From Ganoderma boninense (lineage: Eukaryota; Basidiomycota; Agaricomycetes; Polyporales; Polyporaceae): a stretch of 64,000 bases of DNA. Position numbers and translations under genes: made by a program. The notes under the pieces are model-generated. The model ran no database searches and was not told the DNA's origin. It saw nothing but the letters and a program-made list of their open reading frames with translations. Every line of letters begins with the position of its first letter. Position 1 is the stretch's first letter. Location: contig CM035310.1 of assembly GCA_002900995.3 (NCBI GenBank), forward strand, positions 3,247,394 through 3,311,393, written 5' to 3'. This document shows positions 33,003 to 44,526 of the stretch, in pieces.

Positions 33003-36000
33003 TCAGTAGTCCGGGTCTTCCCCAGGAGTATTCCTCCCCCCACCAGGGGATCCCAAACAGCCACCAAAGTCGCGCCTCGTCTCCCACATCCGCGTCGTGC
33101 GTTCAGCGAGGCCATCTATTCTAGCCAGTTCGTCTCGCAACTCCTGCAACAGACGACCACAAATCTTCGAAGAGGAGAATCCGCGAAGTATCAAGAGCCC
33201 TTTCAGGGTCTTCACCCTCGAGAGCATGACATACACTCCTTGGAGGCTCATGGCACTATCTAAGTCCATGATCGCATGCGTGAGTGACTTTCCTTGGCTC
33301 TTGTAGTCAGTATAAGCATATGCAGGGAGGAGTGGTAGCTGTGTGCGCGAAATGGCCCATTTCACCGATTTCCCATTTATGCTGATCTGCACTTTGAAAC
33401 TGACTGTCTCTGGAAATATAGGAACGACATCTTCTTCAAGGTTTTGGCACACTTTTCCCGCACCAGGGACCCGAATGTACGCCACAGAAGCATATTTTTT
33501 CCCCTCAACGACCTCGTACACTACGTTGACCACAGTCCCTTCAGTGCCGTTCACAAGGCGATTTCCAAATGCAATGTTTTCTCGGAGCATGATTCTCATC
33601 CCCAAGAACATTGGAAGCATTCCAAGCGTGTCCTGCGTCGTCTTCGTTGGTAACTTCCACAGAGCCTTCTGAAAGTCACCTGACACTGGAGCTCGGCGGT
33701 ATTTATCCTTTGCATAAAATGTTTCCACCGTCTGACCTGCCTCCTTGCCTTTTTGATAGATTATCCTTGCATTCAGGGCATCTCTCAACGATTTGGTGCC
33801 TACAATGACTGGTGCGTCGCGAAATTGCTTCAAGGAGCCGGGATCATCGGCCGCAACTTGGGCTAACATCCGCCGGTGCAGAATATCCACGTCGCTTGCA
33901 TCCCCAGTCGCTGCATCTGGATATGCAAGACCCAATCCAAGTCGTATGCGCCCGAGCAGCTCAGCATACGCTGGATCAGACGACTGCCGTTGATTCTTGG
34001 TAAGTTTCACCACAGTCTCTACTTGTCGCCACAAGTACACTCCTGTCAGGTTGTCGACTCCCGTGTGCTCCCGAAGTGTCTGCAAGCCTGGATGGTTGAT
34101 AGACTGATGGTCAAACAGGGGCTTCGCTAACACAGGTTTTAACTGGCCAAAATCTCCCGTGAAGATGATATTGACCCCTCCAAACGGTCTGAAAGCTGCA
34201 ATGCCGCCCTCCGCTTTCGCCTGCTGTAGTCGATGGCAAATGTCTGCGAGGAAGGATGCTCTGATCATGGAGACTTCGTCGATCACTAGGTAACGTACAT
34301 TACACCACAACTTGATCAGCTCATTGAGAGCTTCCCCCTTCAGCTTCGCTGGCATCATCAACAGCGAGTGTATTGTGTACCCATCGATGTTCAATGCCGC
34401 TGCACCTGTAGGAGCAGCCACGAGCATCTCGCCTCCGTGACCTGCCAGGCTGAACAACCGGAGCATAGACTTGATAACGTGGGTTTTCCCAGTCCCTCCG
34501 ACTCCCGCGATATACATTAAGAGTTGGTCGTGGCGTTGTGGGTCCTTCATATGGTCTGCGACAATGCGGAAAGCTCATTCCTGCTCAGGATTCGGGCCTA
34601 ACGCCATTTCCTCAACAACCTTATTGATGAGGCTGCTGATGTAGACGTCTGTATGGTCGTTATCATGAGTGCTGTCCTTGTTCCCTTGCTGCATGCCTCT
34701 TAAAGTCTCAATTGTGAGTTCTTCCAGCTGCTCACGATGCCATCTCCTCTTCCGCGGGCGCTCATCACCAGTCTCATCGGCACTTTTGGGACGCCGCTGC
34801 CTTTTCAGCAATCGCATAGTTGCCCGCTGATGCAACAAAGTAGGTTTGTCATCTTCTTCGATAGGTCGCATCTCAACGTCACTATGCAGCGCATCGCGGC
34901 CAGTTCCAGCGCCACTATAGCATAAATCCAGTATTTGCCTAGTCTTATCACTAATCGTGTTCTTCAAGGCTTCTTCCGAAGGCACGGAATTGTTCATATC
35001 CTCATATAAATCGAATGCATCACTTTGTTCGAAAAGGTCGAAGTCCTCCTCGCCACCGTCGATCTCTCCCGTGTGTTCGTACCCACTTGGCGGCAATCCT
35101 CCCTGCATCACTGCTAGAGCTTGCGAGCGACGCATTTCACGGTGGGCATCACGAGCATCCCGGCATTCTGATAGTACGTTCATGTTTTTAATAATCTCCA
35201 TATGCCTAGGTGAAATCTGTCCGCGCAAACGTTCAAAAGCTTCCGTCCATGTTTCGCTCGTCATGCGAACATCTGATGGCTTCCTCCAAGGCACGAACAA
35301 GATTATCATCATTCTCGCCCACAGCTCTCTCTCCTCGGGAGTTCCCTCTGAACGTGGCACTTTCGCTCCAATAATGACAAGTACAGTCCGTGTCGACCGC
35401 TTCCTCAGAAAATGGGTAGCGAATTGTGTGTGGTTACGCGAGGAGAAACGACCACGAGGCTCTGCTTGCCGTCCTCCGCTTCGACGTGGTGCTTCATTTG
35501 CGACTCCGACTGCACTGTCGCTGCCACCCTCTAGGTCAGCCATAGCCTGGTCACCCTTTCCTCCCCGTGAAAGATACTTCAGACTTGTTTTCTCAACCAT
35601 GCTAGTGAACTCGTACAAAGGCAATCTTTCGAATTCGGGATCTGTGCTTCGGTAAATGTAGTCCTGTTGCTGATTGCTTGCTAATATAGAACCCGGCTGC
35701 AGAGTCAGTACAAAGCAGTCGTCATCAGGCCCCAGTCATGGCTGGAGAGCATCATCACCATTGGTGGTCTGATCGCTATCCTCAACCTCCTCTTCGTCTG
35801 TCTCCTCCCCTTCAGGGTCGTCATTTGGTATGTCAACAGCTATATCTTCTCTTGTATCTGATATCTGCTCCTTGAAATGTTTCCTGAACATCCTGTCAAA
35901 CGAAACCCAGTGTAGTATTTTAAACGTGTGGCTAGTGTAAGTGTCTCCTCCACCAATGAGGTAACTCATCACTTGCTGATGAGAGATCTCCTGCTGCAAT

Positions 36001-39000
36001 ATCATCCGGTTCACGGTCAGGATCAACGCGCCTCGCGAGGCCATCTCTTCAATAACGCCAGGAAACTTCTCCTTGGTGCGCTGAATCGCATAGGAAAGTA
36101 CAGCCAACCCTACATGTGCGGGTAAGAACGCCTTCGTAATGTAGTCGGTGATGTAGTACACTAGCGCCTTTGCGGCCTGCCCGGACCCGATATGCTTGAT
36201 GTCCATGTTACACTTCATCAAGAACACCACGACATCATTAAAGTTGGCGATACGCAGATGCATTCTCCGAAGCAACAATGAGCCAGTCTCGGGATCAATT
36301 TCCGTCACTGCGCGTGTACTGCCGTCTATTCGCATGCGACATAGTGCGTCTCGCAAAGCCGGGTTGTCAGGTACCTTTCCTTTCGGTGCGTACTTGAAGC
36401 ATGTGCTGTTATGCTCATGCCAGTTAAACTCTTTCACAATGTCAGTAACAAATGTTCGAAACGCTGCCTCAAACTCCTCACGGCACTCAAATGCGTGTAA
36501 TGATGGCGCTGGAACAGCACCTGGATGCGGGTTTCCTGAATGTTCACTGCGTCTAGGTCTCGGGAGTGGGGTCCCTGCTGGTTCAGTTACAACAGTATCT
36601 GTGCCAGGAAGCTCACACTTGACCACGGACTCGACCCATTGGAAAAGCTGAGTTTTGTATGAATCTGATGCGGCAATGTTATCCCGGAGCTGCTGTGGCG
36701 ATGGGTGACCCTCCAGCCAAATCAACATATGGCAATGCAAGGTGCCGCGGCCTTGCGCTTCCACGGTGCTGTAGTATCCTTTACACTTTCCGAAGAGTCC
36801 TCTTTTCCCACGTTTATAGCGCAGAATAATGTTTATAAAGTTGGTAATCATTTTGTCAAAGAACTTTGCGCATGCTGCAGGGTTCCGAGCTGCGAGCAGG
36901 CTCCTCTTCCATCGCGACAAGTCTTCACCCCTCATATGATCCTCGACATGTATATCATGGCCTGCATACAACCGTACCAATGGATGGTCGCGGTCAGATG
37001 GATTCAGTGTGATGAATAGTGTAGGAGTCCCTTCGGAAGTGATTAATGCTCGTATCTGATTCCTCAGAGATAACTTGTATCCATTTGACCCAGGCAAATC
37101 GTGTGAAACAGTAGTTACTTCCTGCAGGAGCTTTGCCACTTGAATCTCCACAGGATCTTTAGGTTTGTAGTGGGGATTCTGTTTGTACTTAGCGGTCATC
37201 GTCTCGAGGATTTTGGGGTCAATCGCCATCAGTTGAGAAACCACTCTCTCGCGCTGCGATGCCTTCACTCGGAATCGAACTGAGTCAAAGACGGCTTTTT
37301 TCTGACGGATATTGTAGTAAACAAAAGCAAATTCGGGGTCATTTCTAAAAGGTGATCCGTCGACTGAAAATAGGTACTTCAGTTGGTCATCGAGACTCAG
37401 AGGGTGCTTTCTTCGTGGCTCGAAGAATCCGCCGATGCCCCATGGATCCAAATGTGGACACAACCACGCGAGTAACGATGGATTTTCGAAGTCCGGGATC
37501 AGCCTGCTAGCAGCTTGAGATTTGATGAACCTTCCGCCAGCTAAGCAGTGTTCTAGTGCTCTTCTAGCCATGTCAGGGAAATCTTTCGGGGCATTGTCGC
37601 CATCAATATACCCAACGTTCTCGATTAGCATGTCTTCATCGCTACGATCTGGGCGGCCAACAGGATCTGGTACATATCCATCTGTCGCTCCCTCGACTGC
37701 GGCATTCACGGATATGTAGCCCACTTCCATGCCACAGAGAACCCCCTCCTCTACTCCTCCAGTGCCCTCGCCAAATAGTGCATCAAGGTTGGCTTGGCTA
37801 AAACCCCCAAATATGGACGGGTCGTCAATGTCGTAATGCTTATTGTGCGCCACCAAGAAATTAATCATCGTTTTCACTACGGATTTCCGAACCAGAACAG
37901 GGCGCAACCTTTCGATCGTCTTCAAGCTTGGTTTAGTGCGCCCAACAAACACAGCACATACTGTATCTCGAATGGCATCAATCGAGGGCAGAAGGACGTT
38001 GTTCAGGTGCGTGGAATCCTGAGGATGTATGGCAACGTTACCCTTGACAAATTGCTGATCCCCGACCGTGGATGCCCCAGCTTCGTGATCATCTAACTCG
38101 CTGAACTTGTAGGAGATCTTGCTTCCCCATGCCCTCGAAACTAACATCCGTTCTACCTGGTTTGACTGGTCGAAAGCCAGCCTTTCAGCTTCACTCAACC
38201 TCTCGCGCGCGTAGTATAACCAGTTTGCTAATGCAAATCGCGGCATCTTACCATGTTTAAGGTCATTGTGACACTCTCGGCACGCCATGAAGGGGCCTCT
38301 TGTAGCCAGCCTCGTCATTCCTTTCGGCTCCAGTATCGCCTGATCGTACTCGCGGCGGTTGTACGTCGTAGGCAAGACGGCCTGTAGAAGCCCCTCGTTC
38401 GTTAACAGGGTCATGTCGATTTCATCTGGGTGAATAGTCTGAATAGTGAGTGGTGGCGAGCCTCTGCCGCAGACCGCACATATCTCCTCTGTGAGGGCCT
38501 CGGTAGACATGGCCTCTTCCCACTCTGCTATGATTTTCCAGTGTAATTCTGAATCAGCGACCTGCAAGTAGTCCACATTTTCTTCTTCAGCGCCTTCTGG
38601 TACGGCATTTACAGTCGCATCCGCCTGCGCTGTTCTGTCGATGGTATCGGTTGGTTCCGAAGCCAAAGTGCTTGCTGCTGGTACATGCAGCTCCTGTCCG
38701 ACGCCCGAGTCCATGGATCCACCCTGTGGCGCAGCACCGCTCGTTCTATTCGCAGACTGGGTGCCTTTCCGAGGTGCACTTAACATCTCAAATATATAGC
38801 CGTACTGGAGACAGACTCTGCCACAGCTGTGCAGCCTCAAACCTTCCATGAGCTGTTCCCTAGAGGAGCGAGTTGTGAACTCAACCTTGTGGAGGTGAGC
38901 CAAGGTTCTCAGTTGACCTGTTCGCCAATACCCGTACAAATCAATCACCACCTTCACATCGCGGACAACCATGACACACCCAGCCTTTGCACGCTCAGTC

Positions 39001-39329
39001 CTTATGTAGGACGGATCACTTGCAAGTGCGAACTGAAATAGGACGTCAAGATGTCGTCTACTAACTTTGCGGGTCACGGAACAGAGCCGACCACCTTGAG
39101 AAGCAAGATATGTTGCATCAACCGCTAGATCTACGAACAGTGCGCGTGTGAGATTGGTGTCCAATTGCGACAACCACACACGCACAGCGGTACACAGCAA
39201 GACATGGCCATAGATCGCCAGCACAGAGACCATCTCACCCACGATCGCGAGGCATGACCACATATATCGACAATCGATGACGACAACACAATTCAGGAAC
39301 GACGATGTAGCAAACAGTAAGACAGACAA
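33003..39329 (-). pseudogene. Helitron Rep-helicase, one frame with two TGA stops
   Basis: Helitrons move by rolling circle using a Rep (HUH nuclease) plus Pif1-type helicase. One frame runs unbroken for about 2109 codons except TGA at 35738-35736 and at 34577-34575. N-terminal: cysteine pairs in EEICAVCGRG and CRECHNDLKHG (Helitron-associated region, about residues 295-375). Rep domain about residues 770-1070: KFFDKMITNFINIIL, the two-His motif GTLHCHMLIW (near residue 860) and the two-Tyr motif VYYITDYITKAF (near 1060). Helicase: Walker A GVGGTGKT (about 34500), Walker B YLVIDEVSMI (about 34270), GDFGQLKPV, LTKNQRQ and YTDYKSQGKSL near the C-terminus. The second TGA stands in NPEQE-stop-AFRIVADH where relatives usually have Arg. 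The start at 39329 is only the first Met and may be too far upstream. Confidence 0.9.
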
Positions 39330-40968
39330 TTCAACGATGTGACAGATATTTCAAGGATATGCGCGATGATGTGACCGTGATGACGCCCATCGGCCAAAGC
39401 ATGCAACCTGATCAGCGCGAAGTCGTTCTGAAGATGGTGGTGCACTCACCAAGTGATGACGACCCCCCTGACTCGGTGTTGGAGGGAGACACAGCGGAAG
39501 GCCGATCACTTCGCCACGATGTACCATTCGGCAGGTGATGACCGGATCCAGCCACCGAGGCTCCTTCGGAGTGAGCCCCTGCTCACCGACGATGAGCGGC
39601 CGGAGCAACGGGATGGGAAGTGACGTGCTCACCGAACATGTGGATGGCACCCTGCTCGCTATCACGAGGCAAGGCAGCGCCGTCTGCAGTGAGTCCTACG
39701 AGGAGGAATGAGTTACGACAAGCTTCTAGACAGCGGAGGACAGATATACGTACCATTGACACCCGGGGTCGGTACCACACATGGAGCTGCTGGGGAGGAA
39801 GGGTGCGATATAGCGCACGAGGATGCAGAGCCAGCACAAATGTGAGCTCACCAGACGTGCACATCTGTGGAGGCGCGCTTTGGATGGTTGACGACGACGT
39901 AGTAGATGGGAGCTCTAGCTGCATCGCAAGGTGGGGAGGGGAGAGAGAGGAGGAAAATCGGGACTCGAATTGGGCGTTTCACTCCTTATATCTATCGTCG
40001 TGGAGAGTATGACAAAGCACGCGCTCCTTGACAACCAGGCACGAGCCTGTGTCCGATGTAACTCCGGGACCTCCCGGAGGGGTGGGTGACTGTCACAAGT
40101 GATTTTCGCGTGGGAGTGACATTACCGTCACTTACGGCATGATTCTTACCCCCTAAACCTTGGTCTACTTCGTAGCCCAGGAATAAGCGAAACATATTTT
40201 TAAAGGCCTTTCGACGTGTGATATGTGGCTAGAAGATCATGTATGAAGTTTGAAATGGCGTAGGCACCTGGGGGAGAGCAAGTACAGTCAACTCAGCAAA
40301 GAGGTGGATTGGGCGTGGACCGCGTCGGTCCGTAGTGATGGGTCACGGTATCATTAGTGTCACAGATCAGTCACGTAAGCGCCCTCTCGGAAGATCCGAG
40401 GCAGAAACCAGTTTCCACCGGTTTCCGGCTCAGAACCTGGTATCCGAACTGACCCTTAGTTAGCGGCAATGAGTCACGATGCCGCGTTGGCCTGTGTTCC
40501 ACCATCATCTCCCTCTTTTATCCTTGCTCATAGATGTGTGGGAGGTCTCGGATATCCATGGACGTCGTCTCAAACACTTGCAAGCAGTTCCGTGACCCTA
40601 CCTTTGCGACGCAGGGTTCAATTCAATTTCGCGGAAACTTGCAGTCTGACTCCCGAGGGCCGACAGCACTCGGCGTCGCGATAACTACAGTAAGTACGCA
40701 TTGGAGACCCATGCGAGGATGTGAGGTTAGTACGAGAGGTGATAGACTATCTGCAGCAGAGCTGTGTGATCTTATGCTCACTTCATCCTCTGTAGTGGCT
40801 TCTAAATTTCTGGAGTTCGGCAACCGTACCATCAATCTTCAGAACGTAATCTACCGCATATTTCGCCTGCGAACAGGTATCTGTATCCATACGATCGAAG
40901 TATAGCTGGCACATGGAGGGACATTCGACGTGCGCCCATAATGTGAACGCTGAGATCTGAAAGCTTTT
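39330..40968. other. Region without recognisable genes, upstream of the Helitron
   Basis: About 1.6 kb. Two overlapping frames on - (39924-39583 and 39665-39351) and one on + (40534-40905) have no recognisable motifs and no consistent splice signals. Part of it must be the 5' end of the Helitron and its promoter; its start is not visible. Confidence 0.5.
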
Positions 40969-43080
40969 TCATACGCGTCGCCGGCCCTTCAGCAGGTCTG
41001 CACACTTCTCCGCCACCATGACCACCGGTGCCATAGTGTGCGAGCCGATGATTTCTGGGAAAATCGAGGCATCACACACGCGCAGACCCTGGACGCCGTG
41101 AACCCTCAGCCGTGTATCCACGACGCTGGGCCGCTCCCCATAGACCCCCGCACCCATCCGGCACGTCGATGTGTAGTGGTAGCACGTCCGCAGCCCCCCG
41201 CGGATAAACTTGTTCAAATCCTCATCACTCTTGCCCGTTGGCACCGCAAGGCCCCTGATGGGGTAGCCCTGCTTCCGGACCTCCTCGACAACGCGGAGGA
41301 CGAACCGCACACCCTTGCGGAGCGGGATGTAGTCATCGGGGTTCGTCAGGTATCCGAGGTCCACATTCGGCATGGCGCGGGGGTTGCTCGTCGCGAGGCG
41401 GACAGCGCCTTCAGATTTGGGCCGAATGAGGCTGACCATGAGGGAGTACACCCCAACTCCATCTGGGGTGTTGCATTCGGAGGAGTTGTGGGGGATGTGC
41501 ATGAGCTCTATGTCGGGGGCGTTCTCTGGGACAGACGCGTCAAGGTCGCGAGGGTTGGCGACGGACAGTACGCCGTCGTCGTCGAGCAGCCGGGAGGGGA
41601 AGAAGGTCGAGCAGCTTTGGAGAGGCGCACTGAGGAGGCCGCCGCCAGTGATGAGGTACTTGACGAGTTCGATGATCTGTTTGGTTGCGCCGCTCTCGAT
41701 GTGGTGCATGGTGTCGGCGAGTGGTACTTCGAACATGACGGGGACGCCCAGATGATCACGCTAGGTAGTACGTCAGAAAAGAACGAAGCATCTTCCAGCA
41801 ACGTGCGCACCAGGTGAGCCCCTACGGCTGGCATGTCTCTGACCACAGGAATCCGGTGCTCGATGAGGTGCTCCTTCGGCCCAATACCGCTGCGGTGCAG
41901 ATGAATTGCATTCTAAATAAAATAAAGGAGGAGTCGCGGTACGGACCTCAACATGAGAATCTGGGGTGACCCGAGTGCACCTGCGCAAAGGACGATCTCT
42001 CGTCCCGCTTTCGCGTAGTACCGATCTGGTGCGCTCCTCATCGTCCTTCCTTCAAAGTGCACGCCTATCGCACGGAGATTTTGATCCCCTCCCGCAAATT
42101 CTATCCGTGTTGCAATCGTGTTGGGGACAATCTTAAGTTGGGCCTTGCGCTTCTGCGTAAGCTGTGGAGGGAGGAACGCTCTGAAAGTCGAATGACGAAA
42201 GTTCTTGGAATCCATAGTGCATTCGAGTACTCCAGTGCAAGCCGCGGGGGCATCGGGCGAATTGAAGTCGGGAACATGTGGAATCCCGAGCTTCTGTAGA
42301 GCAGCGTCTACGCTGTTCGTAACATGAGCACAATTGTCAGCCCCGTTTAGATCAGACGATGGCGTATACGCACAGAGCATTTGTCCTGAACGGATCGGGA
42401 TTCGTCCTGTTCTCCCAAGGACCTACACACGACTTAACACTGACATGGAATGGTTCAGAAACGCGACAAGGTACCTTTGCTGCCCCGGAATTTTGATCCT
42501 GGATGTGTGCGGCACTTCTCAGACTTCATGAAGTACGGCTCCAAGTCGTCGTATCCCCATCCATCATTACCAAGGGCTTTCCACTGGTTATAGTCTCCCG
42601 GGGTACCTGAGACGTTGTCCAGACCGTGGAATGCACGCCACTTCCATAAAGGACTCACCCCGAGTGTACAGCATAGCGTTGATACGAGAACTTCCACCAA
42701 GACCCTCGCCACGGACGACCTCAACGTATCTGTCACCCGCGGCCTCGAGCGGAAGAGACCACCACCGGTGAGCCAGTGTCTCCTTGTCGAAGGGGTTTGC
42801 GGAGATGAGCGGGACCCGAGAACCCCACGTGTCCGCCACCGGGCCACGCTCGATGAGGAGCACAGTCACTGATGGGTCCTCGGTCAGCCGCGACGCCAAC
42901 GTGCATCCTGCCGTACCACCTGTGAAACCGTTAGGATCGGGAGCAGAATAATGGTTAATGGTGCTGGTGCTTACCGCCGACGATGATATAATCATACGTG
43001 TACGTCTCCGGGGCCAGGTTGGGAGAGACGGGAACACGGGCACCGACGTCCTTCGGGGACAACTCCGGGACGCGAGTCAT
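40969..43080 (-). CDS. GMC (glucose-methanol-choline) oxidoreductase
   Basis: FAD-dependent alcohol/aldehyde oxidase or dehydrogenase family (CAZy AA3 type). Exons by splice signals: 43080-42975, 42919-42659, 42606-42475, 42422-42374, 42312-41947, 41889-41811 and 41760-40969; all phases join. The FAD-binding start is split by the first intron: YDYIIVGG then GTAGCTLASRL. The flavin-contact motif is GLGGSSRINAMLYTRG. The second GMC signature is GREIVLCAGALGSPQILML. The C-terminal region has CYHYTSTCRMG, VVDTRLRVHGVQGLRV, and FPEIIGSHTMAP with the active-site His pair in YHYTST and GSHT, then MVAEKCADLLK. Total is about 600 aa, the usual length. The N-terminus (MTRVPELSPKDVG) has no signal peptide, so it is probably intracellular, unlike aryl-alcohol oxidases. 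Substrate cannot be told. It appears intact. Confidence 0.92.
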
Positions 43081-43269
43081 GGCGAAGCGCGATGTTCTAA
43101 CAGCCTCAAGAACAGTAGGATGGCAGCGCAACGGGGGGAGACGGAGACGAGGTGGCCCAAAGAGCTGTGTATGTACGAAGTTTTTAGAGAATCAGACTGT
43201 TGACCACAGAGAAGGAGAACGTTCTAGTGACCTTCTGCCAGTACGAAGCGGCATGGAGTGGGCGCCGCC

Positions 43270-43990
43270 GTCAGAGTCCTACTGATATCCCACCTGGTCT
43301 GCGACCCTATCGTCCAAATACCACCCGGTACTATACCGCAGATAAGGCATCACATTCCGCCGCCCATAACCCATGGGCTCCATGAGCCACCAGGAGAACC
43401 TCGCGCTCGTCGGCACGCTCTCGTTTGGCGGCATGGGCGCCGCCGGATGGTTGACTGCGCGAGTGAACCGCGCCGACGCACAGATGTGATTCATACGTAT
43501 ACCCCGGAGCTGGGGCAGGAGAGCAAAGAGGGTGTTCGAGTGTACAACGCCTGGGATCAGTACGCTAGTCCGTTCTGATCATGAGGAATTACCTGGGCGG
43601 AGCGCCGTATCAGATTGGTGGAACCGCACCTCGTGTCGATGAAGGGGTCCTCGGCGACGTCGTACATGATGACCACGGTGATGTGCATCTCCCTGAACTG
43701 CCCATGCTTCGACGTCTCAGCAAATGAAGTATTCAATCTCGGTTACGGACGCGCGCAGGTCCCCACAACCTTCCCCATCTCCGCTTCGTTCCTGCCATGC
43801 AGGATGATGCTGAACCCTCGCCTCAGCAGCCGCCTTGCCTATCCTGTCTGTTGTCCCGGCCAAGATGAGTTACGGGCCATTTTTATACAGGTCACATTTG
43901 ACAGAACGAAGGCGGACCGGGAAAATGGTTGCATCCACTTACGCCCACCTATCTGGGTTTACGTCTGAGCAACTTCGGGTGAATCGGAAA
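43270..43990 (-). pseudogene. Possible relic of a short-chain dehydrogenase
   Basis: On the minus strand disconnected frames give LILAGTTDRIGKAAAEA, then in another frame GFSIILHGRNEAEMGKVV (about 43860-43760), then TSKHGQFREMHITVV and MYDVAEDPFIDTR, and farther left CASARFTRAVN and NVMPYLRYS. The first two are like the nucleotide-binding start of an SDR, and the last two faintly like the active-site area, but frames shift several times. It is not close to the SDR array at 57-64 kb. Weak call. Confidence 0.3.
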
Positions 43991-44029
43991 CTGATTTCTG
44001 ATGCGAGCACTTACTGAAGCTGCGAGGCA

Positions 44030-44526
44030 CGACAAAATACCCATCCTGCCACCCACACAACACCCTCTCATGTTGCCTTATCCCTCCGGGCGAGCAGGAG
44101 GCAACACAGGAAGTCATGTGCATGACGTGCACACGACCTGTTAGCTCGAATTGAGACTTTCGAGTTGGACAAGTCAGAAATATAGGTGGCCAAGACTCAA
44201 ATAGGTCAACTAGAATGTTCCCGTCTAACCGCCGAAGGGAAAACCAACGCAGCCGTCGCCAAGATCTCAGGCCTACAATGATGGTGCATGCACGATACTT
44301 CTCGCTCACTAGCATGATCGTCCTCTTCACGTCTTCGACACGCTATTAGTGGGTCAAGCTTCCAACCTAAGTGAATTCCCAGTCCTCCGTGTGTAGCATG
44401 CATGACACAGAGGTTGTTGATACATTATTAGCTAGCGCTTTCAGAACCAGAATCAGATTGCGAGAGTTGCGAGCGACGCGTCGGTCGTTCCGAGACTGTC
44501 ACCCAGGTTGAGACGCATTTCCTGAC
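44030..44526. other. Intergenic stretch 3' of the carboxylesterase
   Basis: About 0.5 kb downstream of the carboxylesterase stop codon. Only one stop-free frame above 100 codons crosses it and it has no motif. Nothing else seen. Confidence 0.5.

Noticed and set aside
33003..39329. Selenocysteine or stop recoding to explain TGA in the Helitron and TET/JBP genes
   Set aside because: Higher fungi generally lack selenoprotein machinery, and Arg or Trp fits the family at these positions; simple mutation is enough.
41038..41817. A 259-codon frame on + inside the GMC gene
   Set aside because: Antisense to the last GMC exon; no recognisable protein features.
42312..42422. Frameshift in the GMC gene after NPDPFRTNAL
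   Set aside because: A short intron with donor GTGCGT (from 42373) and acceptor AACAG (to 42313) restores the frame, so the gene is intact.
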